From contig JAPOHD010000013.1 in assembly GCA_026671195.1 (NCBI GenBank), positions 1-64,000 of the forward strand: 64,000 nucleotides of DNA, written 5' to 3'. Shown here piece after piece: positions 36,089 through 45,516 of this stretch. The notes below the pieces were generated by a model, which saw only the letters and a program-made list of their open reading frames with translations, was not told the origin of the DNA and did no database searches. Both the position numbers and the translations under genes were made by a program. Origin of the DNA: Draconibacterium aestuarii. Lineage in GTDB: Bacteria; Bacteroidota; Bacteroidia; Bacteroidales; Prolixibacteraceae. Each line of letters opens with the position of its first letter. Position 1 is the stretch's first letter.

Positions 36089-36484
36089 TTATTCTTCCAT
36101 ATTACTTAAATGCAATTCAAGTGCTTTTACCGAAATTTGTATTTCCCAAATCGACATGGCCAGCGATGCACAAAGTAAAATAAGTGCTGCTCCAAAAATA
36201 TAAGCTCCAATAAGTTGTTGCCCAATAAAAATCAGAAACATGGTAATAACGCACAAAAACAAACTGCCAACTCCAAGTATTTGCATGGTACGTATCAGGT
36301 AAAGTCGTTTACGCAGGTTGTCAATTTGTCCTTTAATCACGGTGGTGGGACTCTCGATGTACTGTTTATGTAAATTTCTGACTACACCGGTATAGGCTAC
36401 AAAACGGTTGGTAAAGGCCAGTAGAATCAAGGAGATTGCCGAGAATAACAGGGCAGGAGTGGTTAGTGTAAAAGCTTCGTGCAT
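36089..36484 (-). CDS. DUF2721 membrane protein
   Basis: A 131-residue protein with an N-terminal membrane span (LTTPALLFSAISLILLAFTNRF), a cytosolic basic helix, and a pair of membrane spans at about 70-115. This is the layout of DUF2721, a conserved bacterial family of unknown function. It sits between the fRMsr gene (45 bases upstream) and the hydrolase gene in one direction. Confidence 0.82.
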   Translation of the reverse strand: MHEAFTLTTPALLFSAISLILLAFTNRFVAYTGVVRNLHKQYIESPTTVIKGQIDNLRKRLYLIRTMQILGVGSLFLCVITMFLIFIGQQLIGAYIFGAALILLCASLAMSIWEIQISVKALELHLSNMEE

Positions 36485-36529
36485 GATTATTTGTTTTTTA
36501 CTAAAGTTACAGATTCATTTTTGGAATTC

Positions 36530-36991
36530 TTATACCCAGATTAACTCCAGAATTTTTTCAAGCCAACTGGCATCAACATCCGAGAATGAAGCTTTTTGAG
36601 AACTGTCTACATCCAGAACACCAATAATTTCACCATTTTTATTTTTAAGTGGAACCACAATTTCAGAGTTGGAACGCGAGTCGCAGGCAATGTGGTCGGG
36701 AAAAGCATGAACATCTTCAACCACAATGGTTTCTTTTTTATTAAAAGCGGCCCAGCAAACCCCTGTGTCTTTTGCCAGAATCTGGCAGGCAACCGGTCCC
36801 TGGTACGAATGCACGGTCATTTCTCCATTTTCAATCAAATAATAACCGGTCCAAAAAAAGTAATCCATTTTGTGATGCAACACTGCAATGATTGTCGCCA
36901 TTCGCGCCTGAGGATTGTTACTTTTTTGAATCAACTCGCTTAATTGTTTATAGATTCTTCCATAGCGTCCATCTTTTTTGTGCTCTTCCAT
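36530..36991 (-). CDS. msrC: Free methionine-(R)-sulfoxide reductase (GAF domain)
   Basis: Reduces free R-methionine sulfoxide in the cytosol. The GAF domain carries the three functional cysteines Cys69 (PVACQIL), Cys79 (GVCWAA) and Cys103 (HIACDS), with spacing of 10 and 24 residues exactly as in E. coli fRMsr. VVEDVHAFPDHIACDSRSNS is the family signature. The 153-residue length is standard. Together with the MsrA at 26.6 kb, both stereoisomers of sulfoxide can be repaired. Confidence 0.95.
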   Translation of the reverse strand: MEEHKKDGRYGRIYKQLSELIQKSNNPQARMATIIAVLHHKMDYFFWTGYYLIENGEMTVHSYQGPVACQILAKDTGVCWAAFNKKETIVVEDVHAFPDHIACDSRSNSEIVVPLKNKNGEIIGVLDVDSSQKASFSDVDASWLEKILELIWV

Positions 36992-37061
36992 CTTTTTATA
37001 TCTTTTCTAAAACACGAATAAACAAAAAATCATTAGTTTAGTTGAGGAAAAATTTAAAATT

Positions 37062-37418
37062 ATGGAACGTATTGTAAACGACCCGCAGGAAAAACAATGG
37101 GGAATGTTCACCCATCTTTCCGCTTTCGCAACTTTTGTTCTTCCGGTTGCAGGAAATATTATAGGCCCTCTTATTATCTATTTAATTAAAAAAGATGAAT
37201 ACGAATTTGTAAATGATCAGGGCAAAGAGGTGCTGAATTTTCAGATTACCTGGTCCATTATTTTCGCTATCTCAATTATTTTAATTTTTGCGGGAATAGG
37301 TATCTTGATGCTGATTGGTTTTGGAATTGCCTGGTTGGTTCTGGTAATTGTTGGCTCAGTTGCTGCCAGTAACGGACAGTATTATCGGTATCCGTTTACC
37401 ATCAAATTTTTCCAGTAA
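37062..37418 (+). CDS. DUF4870 domain membrane protein
   Basis: A 118-residue protein with three hydrophobic segments (about 20-42, 60-88, 88-108). The N-terminal KQWGMFTHLSAFATFVLP, followed by GPLIIYLIKKDEYEFVNDQGKEVLNFQ, is the DUF4870 signature (YtxD/TIC20-like small membrane proteins). Function is unknown. It is divergent from the fRMsr gene, 70 bases apart, and stands alone. Confidence 0.9.
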   Translation: MERIVNDPQEKQWGMFTHLSAFATFVLPVAGNIIGPLIIYLIKKDEYEFVNDQGKEVLNFQITWSIIFAISIILIFAGIGILMLIGFGIAWLVLVIVGSVAASNGQYYRYPFTIKFFQ

Positions 37419-37630
37419 AAGGGTCCAAGTTAGGTTCTGAAATAAAAGACTGGCCGGTTTTTTTGCTGACCTCAGAAATTTGTACCATTGAGTCCCAAAG
37501 AAGTGGATGAAAACCGTTCGACATATTTGAATTGATTCATTACGAAACCGGATTTGTTATCCTGATCCTAATATATTTTAACCTTTTTCTATTCCGAACT
37601 CTTCCTCTCTCAATTCTAATTATAAATTTA

Positions 37631-37638
37631 TACTTTTG
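37631..37638 (+). promoter_or_regulatory. Candidate -7 box for hisS
   Basis: TACTTTTG matches TAnnTTTG and lies 22 bases before the hisS ATG. No convincing TTTG box is seen at the right distance upstream. Confidence 0.4.
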
Positions 37639-37660
37639 CAGCCTGATAAAATTTTAGATA

Positions 37661-39022
37661 ATGGCACAAAAACCTTCGATACCAAAAGGTACCCGCGATT
37701 TTTCACCTGCAGAAATGGTGAGAAGAAATTATATTTTCGATACAATAAAAGAAGTTTTTCGCTTGTACGGATTTCAACCGATTGAAACACCTGCAATGGA
37801 GAATCTTTCTACGTTAATGGGAAAATATGGTGAAGAAGGTGATAAATTGTTGTTTAAAATTCTGAATTCCGGTGATTTTATATCGAAGGTTCCGCAGCAA
37901 ATGCTGGACGATAAGAACTCCAATAAACTTACCACAAAACTTTCAGAAAAAGGATTACGTTACGATCTTACTGTTCCTTTTGCACGTTACGTTGTGCAAA
38001 ACCGAAGCGAAATTAGTTTCCCGTTTAAACGCTACCAGATTCAACCGGTATGGCGTGCCGATCGTCCGCAGAAAGGACGCTACCGCGAGTTTTACCAGTG
38101 CGATGTGGATGTAATTGGAAGTAACAGCCTGTTAAACGAAGTGGAGTTAGTTCAGATTATCGACGATGTGTTTAAACGCCTTCAAATTAATACTGTTGTT
38201 AAAATTAATAACCGTAAAATTCTGGCAGGAATTGCCGAAGCCATTGGTGAGGCAGAGCGCATGATCGATATTACGGTTGCCATCGACAAACTGGATAAAA
38301 TTGGTTTGGAAAAAGTAAATGCCGAAATGGTTGCCAAAGGGATTTCTGAAACTGCTGTTGAAAAACTACAGCCTATTTTAGAGTTGGAAGGAAGCACACA
38401 GGAAAAATTGGATCAGATTGAACAGGTGATTGGCGAAACAGAAGTGGGTGCCAAAGGAATTGCTGAAATGCGCACGATGTTTGGCTACCTTGAAAACCTG
38501 GAGCTTGATACTGAAGTTGAACTGGATTTGACTTTGGCCCGTGGACTGAATTATTACACAGGTGCCATTTTCGAAGTAAAATCGAAAGATGTACAAATTG
38601 GCAGTATTTGTGGTGGCGGCCGTTACGATGATTTGACCGGAATTTTTGGAATGCCGGATGTTTCAGGAGTTGGCGTTTCGTTTGGTGCCGAGCGTATTTA
38701 CGATGTATTGGTTCAGCAAGATGCATTCCCGTCGGAATCGCTTGAAACCACAAGAGCCTTGTTTGTTAACTTTGGTGAAAAAGAAGAAGCATATTGTTTG
38801 CCGGTTTTGGCGAAGTTAAGAAAAGCAGGTATAAACGCTGAGATTTTTCCGGAAAGTGCAAAAATGAAAAAACAAATGACTTACGCCAATCGTAAACAAA
38901 TTCCGTTTGTAATTTTAGCCGGCGACAACGAAATTGAGGCTCAAAAATTCACCGTAAAAAATATGGAATCGGGCGAACAACAATTGTTAAATGCCGAGGA
39001 ACTGATAAAAATCCTGTCTTAG
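37661..39022 (+). CDS. hisS: Histidyl-tRNA synthetase
   Basis: Class II synthetase charging tRNA-His. The N-terminal [13 protein letters not shown], motif 2 region [12 protein letters not shown] and [19 protein letters not shown], the histidine-binding [14 protein letters not shown] and CGGGRYDDL, and the motif 3 region [15 protein letters not shown] are all present, followed by an anticodon-binding domain (about residues 365-453). The 453-residue length is typical of Bacteroidota HisRS. Confidence 0.97.
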   Translation: MAQKPSIPKGTRDFSPAEMVRRNYIFDTIKEVFRLYGFQPIETPAMENLSTLMGKYGEEGDKLLFKILNSGDFISKVPQQMLDDKNSNKLTTKLSEKGLRYDLTVPFARYVVQNRSEISFPFKRYQIQPVWRADRPQKGRYREFYQCDVDVIGSNSLLNEVELVQIIDDVFKRLQINTVVKINNRKILAGIAEAIGEAERMIDITVAIDKLDKIGLEKVNAEMVAKGISETAVEKLQPILELEGSTQEKLDQIEQVIGETEVGAKGIAEMRTMFGYLENLELDTEVELDLTLARGLNYYTGAIFEVKSKDVQIGSICGGGRYDDLTGIFGMPDVSGVGVSFGAERIYDVLVQQDAFPSESLETTRALFVNFGEKEEAYCLPVLAKLRKAGINAEIFPESAKMKKQMTYANRKQIPFVILAGDNEIEAQKFTVKNMESGEQQLLNAEELIKILS

Positions 39023-39279
39023 CACATTGATTTGTCCGATATTGTCCGAAAATTGAGTGACAATGATAAATGCAATTCCAAATCGCCCCATTAAAACTCT
39101 TGGTGGAGATGTACGTTTTCCATGAAATGCTGTTTGTTTCACGCTCGTCATTCCGAACCTGGTTCGAAAGCTGATGCAGAAGTTGGAGGTGCTGATTCCG
39201 GAGCTTACGGGAGGATTGACGTTCCAGTAAATTTATGGTAGTACCGTTTCTTAATTTATCATTTTAACCAATTAGATTC
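39023..39279. other. Gene-free stretch with possible gene remnant
   Basis: No complete gene is supported. On the plus strand, an open frame from 39126 to the stop at 39230 encodes about 34 codon-like residues (VIPNLVRKLMQKLEVLIPEL...) without a start codon at its beginning. The stretch is GC-richer than usual for an intergenic region here, which suggests the tail of a degraded gene. No promoter or terminator was identified. Confidence 0.3.
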
Positions 39280-40788
39280 ATGGCCAAACGAATATTTGAA
39301 ATATCACCCAACCACCTTTCATTTGAGATTATACAAGAGATTCTGGAAAACGATATAAAGCTTCAGCTTTCCGAAATATCCGTTCAACTCATACATAAAA
39401 GCAAAAGATATTTAGATCAGAAACTTGCACATGCAGAAAAACCACTTTACGGAATTAATACCGGTTTTGGTGCGCTGTGCGATATTGAAATTTCGAAGGA
39501 TGACTTAAGTAAATTACAGGAAAACCTGGTAATATCGCATGCTTGTAATCTTGGTCCGGAAATTCCTGCTGATGTGGTTAAACTGATGCTTTTATTAAAG
39601 GCTCATGCATTGTCAAAAGGAAATTCGGCAGTTCAGTTACTTACCGTTCAACGAATTATCGATCTTTTTAATAATAATGTTTTGCCGGTGGTTTGCGAGC
39701 AGGGTTCGCTTGGTGCCAGCGGCGATTTGGCTCCGTTAGCTAAGTTGTTTTTACCGCTTCTTGGTTTAGGTGAGGTTAATTTTGAAGGGAAAAAAGTAGC
39801 CTCTGCCGAAGTACTTGAAAAGTTTGGTTGGGAACCCGTAAAACTGGAGGCAAAAGAAGGTTTGGCCCTTTTAAACGGGACACAGTTTATGAGTGCTCAC
39901 GGAGTTTATACCCTGTTAAAGACATTTCGCATAATCGACCAGGGGGATATTATTGGTGCGCTTTCATTAGATGCTTTCGATGGATTGTTGGAACCTTTCT
40001 CAGAAAATATACAACGTATCCGGCCGCACAAAGGACAGGCCGAAACGGCAAAGAATTTCAGAAATGTATTGGCCGGAAGCGAAATGCAGGAAAAACCAAA
40101 AGAACATATTCAGGATCCGTATTCATTTCGTTGTATTCCGCAGGTGCATGGAGCTGTAAAAGATGCTGTAAAATATGTGGCGGGTGTATTTGAAGTTGAA
40201 ATTAATTCGGTAACTGATAACCCGACGGTTTTTCCTGATGAGGATTTAATTATTTCGGGCGGTAATTTTCATGGTGAGCCGCTGGCTTTAGCACTCGATT
40301 TTTTAGCGATGGCATTGAGCGAATTAGGAAGTATTTCGGAACGAAGAACCTATCGTTTAATTGCGGGCGAAAGAGGTTTGCCGGAATTTCTGGTTGCAAA
40401 TCCCGGATTGAATTCGGGTTTTATGATTCCACAGTATGCGGCTGCGTCAATTGTTAGTCAAAACAAACAGCTTTGTACACCTTCGTCGGTTGATTCCATT
40501 CCCTCGTCGAACGAACAGGAAGACCATGTAAGCATGGGAGGAAACGGTGCAACCAAAGCGTTAAAGGTAGCTTTAAATACCGAGAAGATTTTAGCCATTG
40601 AACTGTACAATGCTGCACAGGCAATGGATTTTCGCAGACCGATAAAATCTTCACCTTTTATAGAGAATTTTTTAAAAGATTATCGTAAAAAAGTAGAGTT
40701 TGTGCAACAGGATGTAGTAATGTACAAGGGTATTAATAAAACTGTTGAGTTTTTAAATGCAACCAAAACAAAACGTTTGAACAGATAA
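39280..40788 (+). CDS. hutH: Histidine ammonia-lyase
   Basis: Deaminates histidine to urocanate using the self-formed MIO cofactor. The MIO triad Ala-Ser-Gly is at 146-148 in GSLGASGDLAPLA; the catalytic Tyr57 is in YGINTGFG; SHACNLG, QDPYSFRCIPQVHGA and GNFHGEP are family stretches. Other hut genes (hutU, hutI, hutG) are not adjacent. Because aromatic ammonia-lyases share this fold, tyrosine or phenylalanine activity cannot be fully excluded, but His86 and the QDPYSFRC motif favour histidine. The gene ends at a bidirectional-looking terminator. Confidence 0.88.
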   Translation: MAKRIFEISPNHLSFEIIQEILENDIKLQLSEISVQLIHKSKRYLDQKLAHAEKPLYGINTGFGALCDIEISKDDLSKLQENLVISHACNLGPEIPADVVKLMLLLKAHALSKGNSAVQLLTVQRIIDLFNNNVLPVVCEQGSLGASGDLAPLAKLFLPLLGLGEVNFEGKKVASAEVLEKFGWEPVKLEAKEGLALLNGTQFMSAHGVYTLLKTFRIIDQGDIIGALSLDAFDGLLEPFSENIQRIRPHKGQAETAKNFRNVLAGSEMQEKPKEHIQDPYSFRCIPQVHGAVKDAVKYVAGVFEVEINSVTDNPTVFPDEDLIISGGNFHGEPLALALDFLAMALSELGSISERRTYRLIAGERGLPEFLVANPGLNSGFMIPQYAAASIVSQNKQLCTPSSVDSIPSSNEQEDHVSMGGNGATKALKVALNTEKILAIELYNAAQAMDFRRPIKSSPFIENFLKDYRKKVEFVQQDVVMYKGINKTVEFLNATKTKRLNR

Positions 40789-40811
40789 AGAACTATTGAA
40801 AAACAATATAG

Positions 40812-40848
40812 AAAAAGGCTGAAAAAATAGATTTTCCAGCCTTTTTTT
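40812..40848. terminator. Bidirectional terminator after hutH
   Basis: AAAAAGGCTG pairs perfectly with CAGCCTTTTT (10 bp) and is followed by more T. It lies between hutH and the converging GroES-like gene and may serve both. Confidence 0.85.
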
Positions 40849-40901
40849 GTGTCAATAAAAAATAGAATGTCTTGGCAGAATGGTAAAATTCTGAATTCAG
40901 C

Positions 40902-41189
40902 TTAAATCGATTCGGTTTCTACAACTTTCGACAGGATCTCAGAATAAGGCAACAACAGGTATTTTTTTCCATCGAAGTCTATTTCTGTTCCTGCATACTT
41001 TTTGTAAAGAACCTCGTCACCAGGAGCTATTTCTGCATTTTCGATCGTGCTAACTGCAACAACTTTTGCAATTTCTTGTTTCTCTACTGCAGAATCGGGG
41101 ATAATAATGCCCGAAGCGGTTGTTTGCTGAGATTTGTCCTCGGTAATCTCCAACAATACATTTTGGTTAATAGGCTGTAATTCTTTCAT
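40902..41189 (-). CDS. Stand-alone GroES-like co-chaperonin
   Basis: The product is a 95-residue GroES fold: NQNVLLEITEDKS, the mobile loop with SGIIIPDSA, KVVAVS, PGDEVLYKKYAGTEIDFDGKKYLLL. No groEL follows. The usual hydrophobic IIIP of the mobile loop is present, so GroEL contact is plausible, but the sequence around it diverges from canonical Bacteroidota GroES. I chose ATG 41189, 34 codons inside the longest frame, which would otherwise overlap the thioredoxin gene. The two thioredoxin-fold genes upstream run in the same direction. Confidence 0.85.
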   Translation of the reverse strand: MKELQPINQNVLLEITEDKSQQTTASGIIIPDSAVEKQEIAKVVAVSTIENAEIAPGDEVLYKKYAGTEIDFDGKKYLLLPYSEILSKVVETESI

Positions 41190-41217
41190 TTTACATTCAA
41201 TTTTTAAATTTTTATAA

Positions 41218-41721
41218 TTAATTATTTGCCAAAAGTAATTTTTCAATATTTGTAATAAACATTTTTTTTGTGTCTTCTTTCGAACGTGCAATTCCCGATG
41301 TCATGGTTGGTTTTCCCTGCATTGGTATATACAAAAATGCGGGAATTCCCTGTACTCCAAAAATTGCTTTTAGTTCGGTTTCAACCATGGTGTCTACCTT
41401 ATAAATAACCACTTTTTCTTTAAATTCTCCGGCTATTTCTTCCAAAATTGGGGCAGCAGTGCGGCATGGTCCGCACCAATCGGCATAAAAATCAATTAAA
41501 GCTGGTTTGTCGCCTTTAAATTTCCATTCTTTTGGTGAGTTTTCGTAATCCCATACTTTTTCTAAAAACAGCGCCTTGGTTAGTTTTACCGTGGCATGAT
41601 CATTTGAAGAGACTGTTTCTGCAGGATTTGCAGATGAGTTGCCGTTTGTTTTAGCCTGGCTATAATTGAAGCTGAGCAACATTAAAGCAACAATTCCCAG
41701 TGTAAATAATGATTTTTGCAT
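41218..41721 (-). CDS. Exported thioredoxin
   Basis: Residues 1-23 form a signal peptide (ending SQAK), followed by a linker and a thioredoxin domain with the active site WCGPC (82-86) and cis-Pro loop GVQGIPAFLYIP. A long insertion is not seen; length is 167 residues. Predicted to act in the periplasm in disulfide reduction. It is 10 bases after the thioredoxin/glutaredoxin-like fusion gene and 28 bases before the GroES-like gene, so the three are probably one transcript. Confidence 0.92.
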   Translation of the reverse strand: MQKSLFTLGIVALMLLSFNYSQAKTNGNSSANPAETVSSNDHATVKLTKALFLEKVWDYENSPKEWKFKGDKPALIDFYADWCGPCRTAAPILEEIAGEFKEKVVIYKVDTMVETELKAIFGVQGIPAFLYIPMQGKPTMTSGIARSKEDTKKMFITNIEKLLLANN

Positions 41722-41731
41722 ATTATCAGTT

Positions 41732-42307
41732 TTAATTAATTCCTAATAAACTATTTATTCTCATTTTGTCGAATCCTACAACCATTTGTCCGTTAATCTC
41801 GGTTTGTGGCACACCTTGCTGTCCACTTCTTTTCATCATTGCTTCTGCCGCTTTTTGGTCGGCAGCCACATTTACTTCGCGGTATTGAATTCCGTTTTCC
41901 TGTAAATGCCTTTTTACCACTGTGCACCAACTACAGGTTGGTGTAGTATAAATAGTTACGCTCTTACGTGGCTTTTCATTTTCTGCACCTGATGTAACTG
42001 TCGCACTTTCAAAAATAGCATTAAACTGCTCAATTGTGTGGCATCCTTTAATAATATTTTTTACAGCCCCTTTTTCAAAATTTAAAAGCGTAGGTGCACT
42101 TGTAATTCCATATTCAGGATGAATGTCTTTCACTTTATTAACGTCAGCATAATAAAGAATCCGGCTTCCAGCAATATTATCAGCTTTTTTATAATTCTCA
42201 AAAGCACAATCGCTTTGCTCCGATCCTTTTTTAAACAACAACAACCATATGTTTTCGGTTGTTTTCAGTTCTTCTTTAAAGATGTTTAATGATAGAATTT
42301 CTTTCAT
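41732..42307 (-). CDS. Thioredoxin-like/glutaredoxin fusion protein
   Basis: Two thioredoxin-fold modules in one chain. The N-terminal module (about 1-105) has the cis-Pro motif SAPTLLNF but lacks CxxC, retaining only Cys34 in SEQSDC. The C-terminal module (about 115-191) is a glutaredoxin with CSWC (125-128) and GVPQTEINGQMVVGFD. No signal peptide is seen, so it is cytosolic. The upstream half may act as a docking or monothiol module. It is first in the thioredoxin-GroES-like unit. Confidence 0.88.
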   Translation of the reverse strand: MKEILSLNIFKEELKTTENIWLLLFKKGSEQSDCAFENYKKADNIAGSRILYYADVNKVKDIHPEYGITSAPTLLNFEKGAVKNIIKGCHTIEQFNAIFESATVTSGAENEKPRKSVTIYTTPTCSWCTVVKRHLQENGIQYREVNVAADQKAAEAMMKRSGQQGVPQTEINGQMVVGFDKMRINSLLGIN

Positions 42308-42473
42308 ATTTTAAGTATCTATAAATCTATATATGTGCATAGCAAAGCCTGTGCCAAGTTTTCAATACTCCATTTTGACACATTTTCAGAATTATTGACA
42401 TTTTTTAAGGATAGCACGCAACCCTTTTTAAACGAAATGTATCATTCTAATATATTTTAAAATTTAGTTTCTT

Positions 42474-43163
42474 ATGAAAAAAATAGTAGTTGGAATTGCA
42501 GCAGTAATGGCGTTTGTATTCACTGCATGTTTGGATGATGATGGTTATTCGTTGGGCGACATGTGGGTAGGATTTGGTGTACTAAAAGGAGAAGAGCCCG
42601 GTTCGTACCTCATATTTATGGATAGTAAAGATGTGCTGGTTCCTACAGCTTCAAACCAACCGGGGTGGCAGGAAGAATATGAAAGCGGCGATCGCGTTCT
42701 GGTAAATTATACCATTCTGGAAGAAGATGCCACCAGTAGTATTCCGCGTTATTATGTGAAGGTAAATCGTATTGAAAATGTATTGATGAAAGGTATAATG
42801 GACATCACTACAGAGAATGAAGACAGTATAGGGAATGATCCGATAATTGTGCAGGATTACTGGGTTGCCGACAGTTTGTTAAGCTTTAAACTGAAGTATT
42901 GGGGATATGATAGGATACATTTTCTAAATCTTGTAAAACAGCCCGGCGACATTACCGAAGAAGATCAACCTATTCAGCTGGAGTTGCGCCACAACGCAAA
43001 TCAAGATGCTGAATCTGTGCCGTATTCCGCTTTTGTTTCGTTCAGTCTGAATAGTTTAAGGATCGAGGGGCTTGACTCGGTACGATTTGAATTTACTTCT
43101 ACTGATTATGATGGAATAATACATACTGAAGAAGGAGTATTTAATTACAGCGATTTAGAGTAA
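42474..43163 (+). CDS. NigD-like lipoprotein
   Basis: A 229-residue outer membrane or periplasmic lipoprotein. The signal ends in FTAC with the lipidated Cys19, followed by LDDDGYSLGDMW, a pattern shared by NigD-like proteins of Bacteroidota. Two beta-rich domains follow (an OB-like N-terminal part and a C-terminal immunoglobulin-like part). The function of the family is not known; some are linked to bacteriocin-like loci. It stands alone with its own terminator. Confidence 0.85.
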   Translation: MKKIVVGIAAVMAFVFTACLDDDGYSLGDMWVGFGVLKGEEPGSYLIFMDSKDVLVPTASNQPGWQEEYESGDRVLVNYTILEEDATSSIPRYYVKVNRIENVLMKGIMDITTENEDSIGNDPIIVQDYWVADSLLSFKLKYWGYDRIHFLNLVKQPGDITEEDQPIQLELRHNANQDAESVPYSAFVSFSLNSLRIEGLDSVRFEFTSTDYDGIIHTEEGVFNYSDLE

Positions 43164-43192
43164 CCGGAGTCATAAAAAGTTAATCAATATTG

Positions 43193-43221
43193 AAAAGGTG
43201 TTCATTTCGGGCACCTTTTTC
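43193..43221 (+). terminator. Terminator after the NigD-like gene
   Basis: AAAAGGTG pairs with CACCTTTT over 8 bp, followed by T bases. It lies 30 bases after the stop codon. Confidence 0.75.
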
Positions 43222-43295
43222 TTATTGTGGTGAAAATCATTTTTAGACTCGCCGTATTTTGTTTAATTTGAGCCAAATAATCTTTCAAAAATTAG

Positions 43296-45383
43296 ATGAT
43301 GAAGAAATTTTTATTGGGTTTTGGGGCAGCTTTACTCTTTTTCGCATGCACCCAACAACAAACAATTCAGCCGACAAAAAACTATGTGCCTGAAACACCG
43401 CAGTTAAGTTCTGACATAATGACACCTGAAGTGCTGTGGTCGTTTGGTCGGTTAGGGGGCGCACAGGTTTCACCTGATGGAAAAAACGTTTTGTATACGG
43501 TAACTTATTACAATATTGAAGAAAATAAATCGTATCGCGATATTTATACAATACCGGTTTCGGGAGGAGAGCCGACAAATATAACCAATTCGGGAGAAAA
43601 GGAATTTAACGCAGTTTGGCGCCCCGATGGGAAGAAAATTGGCTATTTGTCGGGTGTCTCAGGAAGTGTTCAACTTTGGGAAATGAATCCTGATGGAAGC
43701 AGTGCAAAACAAGTGTCGGATATTGATGGTGGAATTTTGGGATTTAGTTATTCGCCCGATCAATCGAAAATTTACTATTTACAGACTGTAAAGCTCGATG
43801 ATGATGAGCACGATTTATTTCCCGATCTTCCGAAAGCCAATGCACGCATCGAAAACGATATAATGTATCGCCACTGGGATACCTGGCACGACTACACTTA
43901 CAATCATATTTTTGTAGCCGATTATAAAAACGGTAAAGTTTCGGCCGGAAAAGATATTATGGAAAACGAACGTTTTGATTCTCCGATGAAACCTTTTGGT
44001 GGAACTGAGCAGATCGTTTGGAGTCCTAATGGTAAAGCACTTGCATACACCTGTAAAAAGAAAGTGGGCATGGAATATTCGCTTTCAACAAACTCCGATA
44101 TTTACTTGTACCATGTTGAAACCGGAAAAACAGTCAATTTCACTTCAGGAATGATGGGCTATGATCAGAATCCGGTTTTTTCGCCTGATGGAAAACAGCT
44201 GGCCTGGGAAAGTATGGAGCGCGATGGTTACGAGGCCGACAAAAACCGTTTGTTTGTGGCTGATCTGGAAACGGGTGAAAAGAAAGATTATACAGAGAGA
44301 TTTGATCAGAATGCTGCCGGATTGGCCTGGAGTGCTGATGGAAAATCAATTTACTTTATCAGCGATATTCATGCTACCGATGAGATTTATCGTTTAGATC
44401 TGGCCGACAATTCAATTGTTCGGTTAACCGACGGGGTGCACAATTATCAAAGTGCAGTTCCGGTTGGCGATAAATTATTGGCGCAAAAAGTCTCCATGTC
44501 GCAGCCTGCCGATCTGTATTTGGTTGACCCGATCACTGGTAAAGATGAGGCACTTACTTCAATTAACAAAGGAATTCTTGATCAGCTAACAATGGGAAAA
44601 GTTGAAAAACGCTGGATGGAAACCACCGACGGAAAACAAATGGCAGTTTGGGTGATTTACCCGCCGCATTTCGATCCGAATAAAAAATACCCAACCCTGT
44701 TATACAACCAGGGCGGCCCGCAGGGAACCGTAAGCCAGTTCTGGTCGTACCGCTGGAATTTCCAGATGATGGCGGCCAACGATTATATTATTGTTGCGCC
44801 CAACCGAAGAGGATTACCCGGCTTTGGACAGGAATGGAACGAGCAAATTTCGAAAGATTACGGTGGGCAAAATATTAAAGACCTGCTGACTGCCATCGAC
44901 GAAATGGCCAAAGAACCTTTTGTTGACGAAACAAAACTAGGAGCCGTTGGAGCCAGCTATGGCGGATTTTCGGTGATGTACCTGGCCGGAAATCATGAAA
45001 AACGATTTAAAGCATTTATAGCACACGATGGTATTTTTAATTTCGAGCACATGTACACCTCAACCGAGGAAATGTGGTTTGTAAACTTCGATTACGGAGG
45101 TGCCTACTGGGATGAAACCAATGCAGCTGCGCAACGTTCGTATTCATTCTCGCCTCACAAGTATGTGCAAAACTGGGATACCCCAATTTTAATTGTACAG
45201 GGTGAAAAAGACTACCGTGTTCCACCAGAGCAGGGAATGGCAGCTTTTAATGCTGCTGTTTTAAGGGGAGTTCCTGCGCAAATGTTGTATTTACCTGAAG
45301 AAAACCACTGGGTGCTGCAACCTCAAAACGGAATTTTGTGGCAGCGCGTTTTCTTTAACTGGCTGGATAAGTACCTGAAATAA
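43296..45383 (+). CDS. S9 family serine peptidase (dipeptidyl/oligopeptidase), lipoprotein
   Basis: Signal peptide II with the lipobox FFAC (lipidated Cys18) predicts a membrane-anchored lipoprotein. Residues about 45-430 form a WD40-like beta-propeller (repeats such as SPDGKNVLY, SPDGKQLAWE, SADGKSIYFI), and the alpha/beta hydrolase domain follows with the triad Ser554 (GASYGGF), Asp639 (GEKDYRVP) and His671 (ENHWV). The 695-residue length fits the S9C/DPP family in Bacteroidota, used in peptide nutrition. ATG 43296 and 43299 are adjacent starts. A strong terminator follows. Confidence 0.94.
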   Translation: MMKKFLLGFGAALLFFACTQQQTIQPTKNYVPETPQLSSDIMTPEVLWSFGRLGGAQVSPDGKNVLYTVTYYNIEENKSYRDIYTIPVSGGEPTNITNSGEKEFNAVWRPDGKKIGYLSGVSGSVQLWEMNPDGSSAKQVSDIDGGILGFSYSPDQSKIYYLQTVKLDDDEHDLFPDLPKANARIENDIMYRHWDTWHDYTYNHIFVADYKNGKVSAGKDIMENERFDSPMKPFGGTEQIVWSPNGKALAYTCKKKVGMEYSLSTNSDIYLYHVETGKTVNFTSGMMGYDQNPVFSPDGKQLAWESMERDGYEADKNRLFVADLETGEKKDYTERFDQNAAGLAWSADGKSIYFISDIHATDEIYRLDLADNSIVRLTDGVHNYQSAVPVGDKLLAQKVSMSQPADLYLVDPITGKDEALTSINKGILDQLTMGKVEKRWMETTDGKQMAVWVIYPPHFDPNKKYPTLLYNQGGPQGTVSQFWSYRWNFQMMAANDYIIVAPNRRGLPGFGQEWNEQISKDYGGQNIKDLLTAIDEMAKEPFVDETKLGAVGASYGGFSVMYLAGNHEKRFKAFIAHDGIFNFEHMYTSTEEMWFVNFDYGGAYWDETNAAAQRSYSFSPHKYVQNWDTPILIVQGEKDYRVPPEQGMAAFNAAVLRGVPAQMLYLPEENHWVLQPQNGILWQRVFFNWLDKYLK

Positions 45384-45414
45384 TTCAGAGTTTGCAGAGC
45401 CACTTGTAAGGCAG

Positions 45415-45460
45415 GATTCCATCTGTGTTTATTTAATAAACAGGGATGGAATCTTTTTTT
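45415..45460 (+). terminator. Long intrinsic terminator
   Basis: GATTCCATC pairs with GATGGAATC, and the loop itself contains a GTTTATT/AATAAAC stem. A run of seven T follows. It closes the S9 peptidase gene. Confidence 0.88.
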
Positions 45461-45516
45461 ATGCCTTGTTGTGATTCATATTTAAGAATATAATCCTGCA
45501 AATTCAATCAAAACAT

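Noticed and set aside
37661-40788. hisS and hutH as a joint histidine-metabolism unit
   Set aside because: They are 257 bases apart with no other his or hut genes near, so the neighbourhood is most likely coincidence.
41190-41291. Upstream extension of the GroES-like gene
   Set aside because: It would overlap the thioredoxin gene by 74 bases and place an unrelated Lys-rich leader before the GroES fold.
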